A stretch of 31,080 nucleotides of DNA from CAZNQW01 sp964575225 (GCA_964575225.1 CAZNQW010000017.1:1-31080), one strand, 5' to 3'; shown: positions 1-8,533, counted from the first letter of the stretch. Notes: generated from the letters alone by a model not told the origin. Numbers and translations: made by a program.

Positions 1-43
1 ACCCTATCCTACACTCTTTCCCTACACGACGCTCTTCCGATCT
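1..43 (+). other. Illumina TruSeq adapter with i5 index (not genomic)
   Basis: Bases 11-43 match the 33-base Illumina TruSeq read-1 adapter exactly, ending in GCTCTTCCGATCT. Bases 3-10, CCTATCCT, match the TruSeq HT i5 index D503, and bases 1-2 (AC) match the end of the flow-cell arm. The whole segment is therefore library sequence left on the contig end. Any start codon or promoter reading that uses these bases is an artefact. Confidence 0.98.
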
Positions 44-1771
44 ATGCCCGACATGTTCACGATCCTGCTCTACGCCCGGGTATTCGGCGACGCCGCGACC
101 CAGTGGATCGACGACGCCAGTTTGGATGTCGGCAAAGCGGTTGAGATAACCGTCGACAACAAGACACTGATCTCGGGAGAGATCACAGCTCTGGAACCCA
201 ATTTCGACGAGACAGGCCAGGTGACTCTGTTGGTCCGGGGCTATGACAAATCTCATCGCCTGCACCTGGGTCGCAAGACCCGCACGTTCCTTAGTGTCAA
301 AGACAGCGACCTAGCCAGCACCATCGCCGGAGAAGCGGGCTTGTCGGCGCAGGTTGACGTGACTTCGGTCACCTATGATTGGGTGCTGCAAAACAACCAG
401 ACCAACATGGAGTTGCTGATGGACCGCGCCCAACGCAATGGCTACCAGGTCTCTGTGGCAGATGGCAAGCTCTATTTCAGCAAGGGGGATTCGAACCGGG
501 GTACCGGCCCAGAACTCGAATGGGGGGGTAATCTCAAGTCCTTTCAGCCCCGGCTGACCACTTCCCACCAGGCCAAGACCGTCAAGGTGCGCGGTTGGGA
601 CGCCAAGGCCAAGCAAAGCATCGAAAGCCAGGCCACTCAGAGCCTGACTCAGGCAGGTATTTCTCAGACTGGTGGGGCAAAGGCCGAAAGCGCTTTTAGC
701 CAGGCAGAAGAGGTGGTCGTCAACCATCCTGTGGCGACGGTGGATGAAGCGTCGGCGTTGGCCACCGGCCTATCGCACGACCTGAGCCGCGAGTTCATTC
801 AGGCCGAGGGTAGATGCTTTGGGCACCCCGATCTCAAGGCGGGGAGGACAGTCTCAATCACGGGGGTTGGCTCACGCTTTGGCGGCACCTATTTTGTGAC
901 ATCAGCGATGCATGTGATGAGTTTTCATCAAGGTGGACGCTACACCACAGAATTCAGCATCAGCGGTCGCCAACCCAACACACTGCACCACCTGCTGAAC
1001 TCGGCGAACAGCCAACCCCTGACGCCAGGATTGGGAATGGGGGTCGTGTCCGCCCAGGTGACCAATCTCGATGACCCCGACGACCTGGGCCGGGTCAAGG
1101 TCAAATATCCCGGGCTGGGCTCTAATCCCGAGATTGAGAGCCACTGGGTACGCATCGCCGCACCGATGGCCGGTCCACAACGGGGGCTGATGTTCTTGCC
1201 CGAGGTCAACGACGAAGTGCTGATTGCCTTTGAGCATGGCGACGTCAGCCGGCCCTATATCGTCGGGGCCCTGTGGAGTTCCACAGACAAACCGCCCAAA
1301 GCCAAGAGCGAGGCCATTGCTCAGGGCAAGGTCAACCAACGAGTGGTCAAAACGCGCGCCGGGCACCTGATCGTCTTTGACGACAAACAGGGCGAAGAGC
1401 AGATTTCTGTCACGTCCAAAAGCGGCCACACCGTAGTTCTGGACGACAAAAGCGGCAGCGAAAAGATCACCATTAAGGACAAAACCGGCAGCAATTCGAT
1501 GATTATCGACTCGACGAATAACAGTATGGCGATTGCCGTCAACGGTGATTTTAGTGTCACGGCCAAGGGCAAGGTCACAATCAAGAGCACGCAGGACATG
1601 ACCCTGGAGGCAACGGGCAACGGCAAGTTCAAGGGAATGCAGCTTGCCCTCGAAGGTGTGTCCAAAGGCGAGCTCAAAGCGCCCATGCTTGACCTCAACG
1701 GCACAGGGCAGGCAGCGCTCAAAAGCTCGGGCATCCTGCAGATCCAGGGCTCATTGGTCAAGATCAACTGA
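44..1771 (+). CDS. VgrG / phage protein-D-like spike of a contractile injection system, 5'-truncated
   Basis: This is the central spike of a contractile injection system (Afp8/PVC8-like): a trimer at the baseplate centre that carries the PAAR tip and pierces the target. Residues 1-310 resemble the phage late-control protein D/gp27 hub. Residues about 331-412 are a gp5-type OB fold with the family pattern LGRVKV, SHWVR, FLPEVNDEVLIAFEHGD and YIVGALW. Residues about 437-575 are a repetitive beta-helix rich in K, D, S and T, which forms the needle. The ATG at 44 directly abuts adapter sequence. There is no ribosome binding site, and the protein begins inside the hub domain (PDMFTILLY), so the true start and a few dozen codons are missing. 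The PAAR gene follows after 17 bases, consistent with one operon. A T6SS VgrG is less likely given the gp25, J and tail-I neighbours in Afp-like form. Confidence 0.93.
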   Translation: MPDMFTILLYARVFGDAATQWIDDASLDVGKAVEITVDNKTLISGEITALEPNFDETGQVTLLVRGYDKSHRLHLGRKTRTFLSVKDSDLASTIAGEAGLSAQVDVTSVTYDWVLQNNQTNMELLMDRAQRNGYQVSVADGKLYFSKGDSNRGTGPELEWGGNLKSFQPRLTTSHQAKTVKVRGWDAKAKQSIESQATQSLTQAGISQTGGAKAESAFSQAEEVVVNHPVATVDEASALATGLSHDLSREFIQAEGRCFGHPDLKAGRTVSITGVGSRFGGTYFVTSAMHVMSFHQGGRYTTEFSISGRQPNTLHHLLNSANSQPLTPGLGMGVVSAQVTNLDDPDDLGRVKVKYPGLGSNPEIESHWVRIAAPMAGPQRGLMFLPEVNDEVLIAFEHGDVSRPYIVGALWSSTDKPPKAKSEAIAQGKVNQRVVKTRAGHLIVFDDKQGEEQISVTSKSGHTVVLDDKSGSEKITIKDKTGSNSMIIDSTNNSMAIAVNGDFSVTAKGKVTIKSTQDMTLEATGNGKFKGMQLALEGVSKGELKAPMLDLNGTGQAALKSSGILQIQGSLVKIN

Positions 1772-1788
1772 TCGGAGGAGGAGCGATC

Positions 1789-2082
1789 ATGACATTTCCC
1801 GCAGCTCGCGTGGGCGACCTGACCGTCACCGGCGATCCCATCACCGGACCGGGGGTCCCCAACGTGCTCATTGCCAATCTGCCGGCCGCTGTCGTGGGCG
1901 ATTTGGTATCGGGAGCCACGGTGATCGGCGCCATCACCATGGGCAGCATGACCGTGCTCATCGGCGGCAGGCCGGCGGCGCGTCTCACCAGCCAGGTGAC
2001 AGGCGCCCATGCCATCACCGGAGTGCCGCTGACAACGGCCGTCGGCCCTCCGGGCGCCCCGACGGTCCTTATCGGCGGCTAG
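1789..2082 (+). CDS. PAAR-domain spike-tip protein
   Basis: This small 97-residue protein belongs to the PAAR family, which caps the VgrG beta-helix with a metal-bound cone and sharpens the tip. Two PAAR-type tetrapeptides are visible (residues 4-7 and near 62-66), with Gly/Pro/Val-rich repeats such as GDPITGPGVPN and a final GAPTVLIGG. No toxin extension is fused to it, so it is a structural tip and not a PAAR effector. A strong GGAGGAGG ribosome binding site ends about six bases before the ATG. It lies between the VgrG and gp25 genes, whereas in the canonical afp order gp25 (afp9) precedes PAAR (afp10). Confidence 0.93.
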   Translation: MTFPAARVGDLTVTGDPITGPGVPNVLIANLPAAVVGDLVSGATVIGAITMGSMTVLIGGRPAARLTSQVTGAHAITGVPLTTAVGPPGAPTVLIGG

Positions 2083-2129
2083 CGTCTGGCGGTCTTGAAC
2101 CATCGCACGAATATCCAAAAGGTGGATCT

Positions 2130-2546
2130 GTGAACGACGACTTGCGTAATCGAGAATTCCTGGGCCAGGGACTGGCCTTCCCTCTCCAGATCGACCCGCG
2201 GGGAGGGATCGCCCTGGCAAGTGGCGAGCGGGATATTGCTCAGGCGATCCGCATCATCCTGGAGACGGTGCCCGGCGAGCGCGTGATGCGCCCCAACTTT
2301 GGCTGTCGCGCCTGGGAACTGATCTTTGCACCCCGAAACGCGGCAACGCGCGCGCTGCTCGTCTATTATGTCGAGCAGGCCCTGGCCCGCTGGGAGCCGC
2401 GCATTGAAGTGCGGGAGGTGCGAGTGCTGGACGATCCAGGCCGCGATGCAGCTTTTCTGGTGGAAATCGATTATCAAATCAAGGCCACCCACGACGAGCG
2501 GAGCATCGTCTATCCCTTCTTCCTGGCCGACGAAGAAGAATTCTAG
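2130..2546 (+). CDS. GPW/gp25-family baseplate wedge protein
   Basis: The 138-residue product matches the gp25/GpW lysozyme-like baseplate family (Afp9-like), which links the baseplate wedge to the first sheath ring. Visible family features are ILETVPGERVMRPNFG (residues 43-58), a central helix, and the EPRI motif near 89-92. I chose the GTG at 2130 because AGGTGG lies just upstream and the protein then begins at the normal family N-terminus. The same frame is open much further upstream, but that stretch overlaps the VgrG and PAAR genes and reads as low-complexity shadow. The ending ADEEEF is acidic. The gene sits 12 bases before the baseplate J gene. Confidence 0.92.
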   Translation: MNDDLRNREFLGQGLAFPLQIDPRGGIALASGERDIAQAIRIILETVPGERVMRPNFGCRAWELIFAPRNAATRALLVYYVEQALARWEPRIEVREVRVLDDPGRDAAFLVEIDYQIKATHDERSIVYPFFLADEEEF

Positions 2547-2558
2547 GAGTCCATCATC

Positions 2559-4679
2559 ATGTCCCTGCCCACACCCAATCTGGATGACCTACGGTTTCAG
2601 CGGGATCTGGTCGACGAGGCGCGACGGCGGATTATCCACTACTGCCCCGAGTGGACCGACTATAACTTGAGCGATCCCGGCATCACCCTCATTGAGCTTT
2701 TTGCCTGGATGACCGAAACGATGCTCTATCGGCTGAACCGGGTTCCCGAAAAGAACTATTACAAGTTCCTGGAGATGATCGGCATCAAGCTTCAACCGGC
2801 CAGCAGTGCCCGCGCCGAGGTGGTCTTTTATCTTTCCGTGCCCTTTCCCATCACGCCCGAGGATGAAACCGTCGTCACGGTGCCCCAAGGACTCGAGGTT
2901 GCCACACGGCCTACCGAGGAGGAAAAGGAGATCACCTACACCGTCGAACAGCGGCTGCTTCTCAAAGCACCGTCGCTGACTCAGGTGCGCCATGGCGAAG
3001 GCCAGAATGACTTTCACAAGAACTATTTCCCGCGGCTGGGCATCGAGATCTTTTATCCCTTTCACCGCCCCAAACCCCAGGAGGGCGACACCTTTTACCT
3101 GGGGTTTGATGAAGGCACCGACATCGCCGGCAATATTCTACGCCTGGCCTTTGAATGTGAGGAAACACAGGCCGTGGGAGTGCGCCGCGAGGATCCACCC
3201 ATCGTTTGGGAAGCCTCCCTGGGCGATGGCCAGTGGATGGAACTGCCACCGAGCCCACGGCCCGGAGAAAAGGACACCACCGGCGGGCTCAACAACCCAA
3301 CGGGCTCTCTCACGTTGTATCTGCCTCTGACAATGCGCCCCGAGCAGGCCTATGGCCGAAGCGCCTATTGGCTTCGCTGCCGCCTGGAGCGGCGCCGCGA
3401 GGAGCAGGGCATGTACACCGAATCGCCGCGCATCAAGAGCATCACAGCCTACCTTCTGGGCGGCACCACCTGGGCCACCCAGGGGGTGATCGTGCGCGAT
3501 GAGCCCTTGGGCGCGGGCACCGGTGAGCCGGGGTTGAGCTTCCGCCTCCAACACGCACCGGTTCTCGGCCTGCACCCCGGCGAGACGGTCGAGGTGCAGG
3601 AGTCACGGGACGGTGAGATCGTCTTTGTCCCGTGGCAAGCGGTTCCCAACTTTTCCAACTCGACGCGCTACGACCGTCACTTTGTGCTGGACGAAAGCAC
3701 CGGTGAGATAAGCTTTGGCCCAGCCATCCGCCAACCCGATGGAACGGTGTGGCAATACGGCCGAGTTCCCGAGGCCGGGCGCAAGATCCACTTTAGCCAA
3801 TACCGCCACGGCGGTGGCGTGGTCGGCAATGTGCCCGCCGGCAAGATCCAAATGCTCAAGTCGGCGGTGCCCTACATCGACCGGGTCATCAATCTCAAGC
3901 GGGCCGAGGGCGGGCGGGATCAGGAAAGCCTCGAAGAGGCCAAACTCCGCGCCGCCCGAGAGCTGCGATCCCAAAAGCGCGCGGTGACGGCGGAGGATTT
4001 TGAGAACCTGGCCAAAGGCGCCAGCCGTCAGGTAGCCCGGGTGAAATGCCAGGCGCCGGGCAGGGAGGGCGGCGCTCTGCCGCCAGGCATGGTTGAGCTT
4101 TTAGTTGTGCCCAGCGCTTTCGACGCCCTCCGTGGTGGGGATCTGTCCCGGTTGGCCCTAGACCTGCCTTTGCAGGAGCAAATCCTGGCCCATTTGGATC
4201 GCTATCGCCTCTTGACCACGACTCTGCGCGTCCGAGAGCCCGACTACCTGGGCATCAAAGCTGTGGTTCAGGTGGTAGCATCCGAATATTCGTCGCCGGA
4301 GGTCCTCCGCGCCAGGGTGGAGGAGAGCCTACGACAGATGATCAGCCCTCTGGCCATTGGGCTTGATGCGAACCGCCAGGAATCGTCGTTAGGCGCCAAT
4401 TGGGAAGGTTGGCCTTTTGGGCGCGACCTGTACCTGTCTGAGATTTTCTCATTGATCCAACAGGTACCCGGCGTCAAACATGTATTGGATGTGCGCCTGT
4501 CCTATCGTCCGGTCGTGCCCAGCCGCGAATGGATGGTCGACTCTGGCGAGGGTGAAGAAGGTGAAGAAAGCGGACCTTCCAGAAAAACGCTGACGCCCAT
4601 TAACCAGCGGATGCTCCCGGTACCGATGGATACACTCCTTTGTTCCCTCGACCATGACGTGCAGGTGGTGGAGCTATGA
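2559..4679 (+). CDS. Baseplate J / gp6-like protein (Afp11-like)
   Basis: A 706-residue putative baseplate assembly protein of the J/gp6 type, the main wedge component that closes the baseplate ring around the VgrG hub. The N-terminus is diagnostic: LPTPNLDDLRFQRDLVDEAR followed by a DPGITLIELFAWMTETMLYRLNRVP-type segment (residues about 39-65), seen in eCIS and phage baseplate proteins of the TIGR02243 type. The J core lies around residues 400-640 (GGGVVGNVPAG, RAVTAEDFENLA, TLRVREPDY). An AGGAG ribosome binding site lies about nine bases upstream. The stop overlaps the start of the next gene by four bases (ATGA), indicating translational coupling with the tail-I-like partner. The exact eCIS number (Afp11) is inferred from order and motifs. 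Confidence 0.92.
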   Translation: MSLPTPNLDDLRFQRDLVDEARRRIIHYCPEWTDYNLSDPGITLIELFAWMTETMLYRLNRVPEKNYYKFLEMIGIKLQPASSARAEVVFYLSVPFPITPEDETVVTVPQGLEVATRPTEEEKEITYTVEQRLLLKAPSLTQVRHGEGQNDFHKNYFPRLGIEIFYPFHRPKPQEGDTFYLGFDEGTDIAGNILRLAFECEETQAVGVRREDPPIVWEASLGDGQWMELPPSPRPGEKDTTGGLNNPTGSLTLYLPLTMRPEQAYGRSAYWLRCRLERRREEQGMYTESPRIKSITAYLLGGTTWATQGVIVRDEPLGAGTGEPGLSFRLQHAPVLGLHPGETVEVQESRDGEIVFVPWQAVPNFSNSTRYDRHFVLDESTGEISFGPAIRQPDGTVWQYGRVPEAGRKIHFSQYRHGGGVVGNVPAGKIQMLKSAVPYIDRVINLKRAEGGRDQESLEEAKLRAARELRSQKRAVTAEDFENLAKGASRQVARVKCQAPGREGGALPPGMVELLVVPSAFDALRGGDLSRLALDLPLQEQILAHLDRYRLLTTTLRVREPDYLGIKAVVQVVASEYSSPEVLRARVEESLRQMISPLAIGLDANRQESSLGANWEGWPFGRDLYLSEIFSLIQQVPGVKHVLDVRLSYRPVVPSREWMVDSGEGEEGEESGPSRKTLTPINQRMLPVPMDTLLCSLDHDVQVVEL

Positions 4680-5647
4680 CCGTTGAGGAGAGCAAGATAG
4701 CAGTCGCCCACGTGGCGGATTTCTACCGGCGCTATCCTGGCGAAGTTGTCACCTTTTTCACCCGGGTCACGATCGAGCCCTCGGTGCCAGACTTTACGCT
4801 GCGGGTGGCTTTGCCAGCAGGAATGGTGCTCACCGACTACCAGTCCCTGGACGGGCCTATGCTTCCACAGATCACACATCACCAAGGGGGCAACAACCTG
4901 ATTTGGCACATTGAACGAGAGGCCGGCGACGCTGCCTGTTTCGAGTTCCAGGTCGCCGCGCGGGTTGCCCCTACGCCCAAGGATATCGTTCTGGAAAGCC
5001 GTGCTGTGGCAACAATCAAGGGGGAGGGGAAACAGTCTTTCCAGGCAGCCGAGACGGCGAGGATCACCATCTCGGCACAAGGGCAATACCTCGACCATCT
5101 GCCCGCCATCTATCGCGAAGACGAGTTTCTTGGGCGCTTTCTCATGCTGTTCGAGAGCTTTTGGGCGCCGATTGACCGCCAGATAGACAGCCTTTACTAT
5201 TATCTGGATCCCCACATGACGCCAACCGAGTTCCTGCCCTGGCTGGCGTCATGGATCCACCTGGTTTTGGACGAGCGTTGGCCGGAGGACAAGCGGCGGC
5301 GGTTGCTTCATTCGGCGGTAGCGCTATACCGCAAACGAGGTACCCGTCAGGGATTGGAAGAGTATCTGGAAATCTATACCGGCACCAAACCGCAGATCGT
5401 CGAACATCGAGCGCACAACTTTCGGCTGGGGCAAGATGCCCGGTTAGGGCCAGGCATCGCCCTGGGCCGAGCCAACAAGCCCCACACGTTTACAGTTTCT
5501 CTTCGCCTGCTGCCCGCTGATGACGGGGACGAAGACAACCACGCACAACAAGAGCTGGCCCGTCGCCGGATCGAAACGATCATCGAGGCCGAAAAGCCGG
5601 CGCACACAACCTTTACCCTGCGCCTGGAAAGCCTGCCCGAGATGTAA
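4676..5647 (+). CDS. Tail protein I-like baseplate protein with N-terminal DUF11/Ig-like domain (Afp12-like)
   Basis: The product is 323 residues in two parts. Residues about 133-323 match the phage tail protein I/TIGR02242 group: YLDHLPAIYRED, FLGRFLMLFESFW, a YYYLDP turn, FLPWLASWI, RRRLLHSAVALYRKRGT, then an LRLE ending. This partner binds the J protein in the baseplate wedge. Residues about 5-132 form a beta-rich domain of DUF11/Ig type, with the pattern GEVVTFFTRVTIEP, LPAGMVLTDYQS and NLIWHIE. Simple phage tail-I proteins lack this. It overlaps the J gene by four bases. The start ATG is fixed by that overlap. The extra domain may be a local adaptation, since related Ig-like domains recur in the genes at 8652-13403. 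Confidence 0.85.
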   Translation: MTVEESKIAVAHVADFYRRYPGEVVTFFTRVTIEPSVPDFTLRVALPAGMVLTDYQSLDGPMLPQITHHQGGNNLIWHIEREAGDAACFEFQVAARVAPTPKDIVLESRAVATIKGEGKQSFQAAETARITISAQGQYLDHLPAIYREDEFLGRFLMLFESFWAPIDRQIDSLYYYLDPHMTPTEFLPWLASWIHLVLDERWPEDKRRRLLHSAVALYRKRGTRQGLEEYLEIYTGTKPQIVEHRAHNFRLGQDARLGPGIALGRANKPHTFTVSLRLLPADDGDEDNHAQQELARRRIETIIEAEKPAHTTFTLRLESLPEM

Positions 5648-5715
5648 CCCATGGTGCGGGATTCCCGGTCAGTGGCAAACCCACCACCATGCATCACCAA
5701 GGATGGACTGGAATT

Positions 5716-6846
5716 ATGAAGGATCTGTTGCACGAATTTCCAACAAAGCGTATCAAAGCAGCCGACGGGATGGCCGTGACCGCCCAAGTGTGGGAAGAAG
5801 CCCACGAGTATCACCGTAAGTGGCAGCGCGCCCACGACCTCTATAGCCATGGAGCGCGCATCGTAACCGGCTTGGAGGTAATTGCCAGCGACCCGGCCGA
5901 TTCCTCGGTGTACATCCTGCCAGGGATCGCCATCGATCCCTTGGGGCGCACAATTGTCATCGCCGAGCCCGTGGTCTATGATGTCGGCGCAGCGCAGGGC
6001 CCGATCCAACTGCTGCTGACCTACGAAGAAAGCCAGCCTACCGCCAACGCCGACCAGGAGGATGGTCCGCTGTACCTCTACAGCCAGTTCGGCATCCAGG
6101 CCACCCGGGCCCTTCCCGACACGCCGTTCGTCGAGTTATGTCGCGTCCGGCGACAAAGCCGAGAGAATGCACTAATCAACGCGCGAAACGGGGAGCACCC
6201 CGGCCCCAATGAGATCGACCTCCGTTGGCGACGGGAGGGAAAGGAACCCCTCCAGGAAACCGCCTGCCTGGCTGTGAGCTACACCGGCGGTTCCACGGAC
6301 GATAAGCATAGCCGCGGCATGGACTATGTGGCCCAGGCGCTGCGCCGCTCCGGGCAACGGGTCTGCGTCGACAACCGCGTGCCCCTGGCCCCTGATCTGG
6401 AGGCTTATACCCTGTTGTACCTGGTGGGCCAGGATGCCTTCCAACTAACCCGCGACGAGATGAACGCCTTGTATGCCTTCTTGCAGAGCGGGGGCACGCT
6501 TTTCATCGAAAGCTGCCGTCGTGCTGCGTCATCGGGCGAGCCGCCGGCCGATGCTTCGTTTCTCGATCTGCTGGCGTCAATGGGAGTGCAATTAAAGGAG
6601 GTGCCACCGAGCCATCCTCTATTGACCAAGCCCCATCTTTTTGCCGGGCCACCACCGGGCTTTGAGACGGAAGGAGAGCCCAAATTGATGATGGGCGACC
6701 ACATCCTCCTCAGCTATGGCGACTATGGCTGCCTCTGGCAAGGCGAGCGACGGGGCCGTCCTGCCTCTCGCGAGGAGATCCGCGCAGCTCTGGAATGGGG
6801 CGAAAACCTCGTCGCCTATGCTCTTGCCCAGAGACAGAAAGGGTAG
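5716..6846 (+). CDS. CIS-linked protein with DUF4159-like C-terminal domain
   Basis: The product is 376 residues from this ATG. Residues about 1-150 include ARIVTGLEVIASDPADSS and YILPGIAIDPLGRTIVIAEP, a pattern I associate with structural genes downstream of baseplates, perhaps fibre or adaptor proteins. Residues about 180-370 resemble DUF4159, a glutamine-amidotransferase-like fold of unknown function: an AVSYTGG opening, YTLLYLVGQDAFQLTRDEM and FLQSGGTLFIESC. There is no signal peptide or membrane segment. An upstream ATG at 5689 has no ribosome binding site, whereas AAGGA lies before 5716. The role is unknown. Position in the operon suggests a baseplate accessory, a fibre-like part or a cargo. 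I do not claim catalytic activity. Confidence 0.7.
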   Translation: MKDLLHEFPTKRIKAADGMAVTAQVWEEAHEYHRKWQRAHDLYSHGARIVTGLEVIASDPADSSVYILPGIAIDPLGRTIVIAEPVVYDVGAAQGPIQLLLTYEESQPTANADQEDGPLYLYSQFGIQATRALPDTPFVELCRVRRQSRENALINARNGEHPGPNEIDLRWRREGKEPLQETACLAVSYTGGSTDDKHSRGMDYVAQALRRSGQRVCVDNRVPLAPDLEAYTLLYLVGQDAFQLTRDEMNALYAFLQSGGTLFIESCRRAASSGEPPADASFLDLLASMGVQLKEVPPSHPLLTKPHLFAGPPPGFETEGEPKLMMGDHILLSYGDYGCLWQGERRGRPASREEIRAALEWGENLVAYALAQRQKG

Positions 6847-6895
6847 GTTCTTTTGTGTACTGGAAAATCGTTGAGGGACAACACGGTGGAGCCTG

Positions 6896-8533
6896 ATGAC
6901 CAATAATCCCTATGACCAGGTTCCCTATCCTGGTTTGTCCTATACACCCACCCACCCCGATCGGTTGGCGGTTATCGCCCGTCTGATGGGGCTGAATCCC
7001 GCGCCTGCCGATCACTGTCGCGTCCTCGAGCTGGGCTGCGCCGTCGGCGGCAATCTCGTGCCGATGGCCTACAGTCTGCCCCACAACCGATTTCTGGGCA
7101 TCGACAATTCGGCCCGCCAGGTGGCAGAAGCCCAAAAGGCGGCTGAGGCGCTGGGACTCGAGAACGTGGCCTTCCGGCACCTTGATATCCTGGACATAAC
7201 CCCCGAGTTAGGACAGTTCGATTACATTATCGCCCACGGCATCTACTCTTGGGTGCCCACTGCGGTGCAGCACAAAATTCTCGACATCTTTTGCGAGAAC
7301 CTGGCGCCCAACGGGGTAGCCTACGTGAGCTACAACACCTATCCAGGATGGCACATGGTGCGCATCGTCCGGGACATGCTTCTGTATCACACCCGGCACA
7401 TCGCCGATCCAGTGGCTCGGGCCGATCAGGGTCGGAGCATCCTCGATTTCTTTGCCCAGGCAACGACCAGCGACAAGGACTCGGCCTACAGCAGTTTTCT
7501 GAGAACCTATGCCGGAATCATTGGCGAAAAGTTGGACGGTTCCTCCCACCGCCACTCGACGTTGGTGCTACACGACGAGATGGCCGAGATCAACGAACCT
7601 TGTTACTTTTACCAGTTCGCCGAGCAGGTGGCGCAGCACGGGCTGCAATACCTGGGCGAAGCGGATCTATCGAGCATGAAAGGGCGGCTCGTGGAGGGCA
7701 GCGAGATTCCGCCGCAGGTGGCAGAGGGACTGCAGCACCTGGCTAGCGATGTTGTGGAACTCGAGCAGGCCGTGGACTTTATGCATAACCGCATGTTTCG
7801 GCGCACCTTGCTCTGCCATCAAGAGATCGAGCTGCCGCCGCGCATCTCCCTCGAAGCGGTGCAGGACTTTTGGGTAACGTCGCGAGCACGACCGGCGTTG
7901 CCCGACCCCGATCTTTACTCGGTCTCGGTGGTCAAGTTCCAATCAGGCGAGGGGATTGCCATCTCGACGGATCACCCCGTTAGCAAGGTGGCTTTGGATT
8001 ATCTAGCCGAGCAGTGGCCAGCGCCCGTCCACTTTTTCGATTTGTTAGAGACAGCTTGCGCCCGGGTGGCATCCCGTACCGCCACCGATAGCGACACTCC
8101 ATCCGAGATTGGGGACAGGAGCAGCGATGCGGAGGTAATGGCGGCCAATTTGCTGACGGCCTTTGGCTACGATAGCAGCCTGGTCGATTTCCATTCCTAT
8201 TTGCCGGCCTTTTCGCCGAACGTCAGCGAACGTCCGGTGGCCAGCACAGTAGCTCGCTATCAAACCCAACAAGCGGGCCATGTGACGAACCTGCGCCACG
8301 AACGGGTGACGCTGGATAACCTGGACCGCTTTTTGCTCTATCACCTGGACGGCAGTCACGACCCGGCCGCGCTCCTGGACCGGCTCATGGATGGGCCGGT
8401 GGCGCAGGGTGTACTCACAGTGCAGTCAGAGGGTGAAGAACCAGTGACCGAGGACCAGGTCCGAGCCATCTTGGCCGCCGAAATCGAGCGCAAGCTCGAC
8501 TGGTTGGCCTGTGCCGCCTTGCTGGTGGCGTGA
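6896..8533 (+). CDS. SAM-dependent methyltransferase with PKMT-type regulatory domain
   Basis: A 545-residue class I methyltransferase. Motif I is ELGCAVGGN (residues 45-53), the acidic ribose-binding residue is in GIDNS (D70), and the post-I region FDYIIAHGIYSWVP (about 108-121) is typical of the group holding rickettsial outer-membrane-protein lysine methyltransferases. Residues about 210-300 match the methyltransferase regulatory domain, and the last 130 residues look like the usual C-terminal winged-helix part. GGTGGAG lies just before the ATG, and the gene is 49 bases after the DUF4159-like gene on the same strand. The substrate cannot be read from sequence. A protein is likely by family, and the neighbours suggest a CIS part, a surface protein or a delivered target. 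It could also be an unrelated passenger. Confidence 0.82.
   Translation: MTNNPYDQVPYPGLSYTPTHPDRLAVIARLMGLNPAPADHCRVLELGCAVGGNLVPMAYSLPHNRFLGIDNSARQVAEAQKAAEALGLENVAFRHLDILDITPELGQFDYIIAHGIYSWVPTAVQHKILDIFCENLAPNGVAYVSYNTYPGWHMVRIVRDMLLYHTRHIADPVARADQGRSILDFFAQATTSDKDSAYSSFLRTYAGIIGEKLDGSSHRHSTLVLHDEMAEINEPCYFYQFAEQVAQHGLQYLGEADLSSMKGRLVEGSEIPPQVAEGLQHLASDVVELEQAVDFMHNRMFRRTLLCHQEIELPPRISLEAVQDFWVTSRARPALPDPDLYSVSVVKFQSGEGIAISTDHPVSKVALDYLAEQWPAPVHFFDLLETACARVASRTATDSDTPSEIGDRSSDAEVMAANLLTAFGYDSSLVDFHSYLPAFSPNVSERPVASTVARYQTQQAGHVTNLRHERVTLDNLDRFLLYHLDGSHDPAALLDRLMDGPVAQGVLTVQSEGEEPVTEDQVRAILAAEIERKLDWLACAALLVA

Noticed and set aside
5689..5715. Earlier ATG at 5689 for the DUF4159-like gene
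   Set aside because: It has no ribosome binding site and adds nine residues with no family character. The ATG at 5716 follows AAGGA.
44..8533. Type VI secretion system
   Set aside because: VgrG and PAAR occur in both, but gp25, J and tail-I of this form in one strand-wise operon fit an Afp/PVC-like system or tailed-phage baseplate. No TssJ/L/M membrane-complex gene is visible.
44..8533. Ordinary prophage tail module
   Set aside because: No capsid, terminase, integrase, lysis or head genes appear, and downstream genes are host-type. Because the upstream part is missing, a domesticated phage tail cannot be fully excluded.
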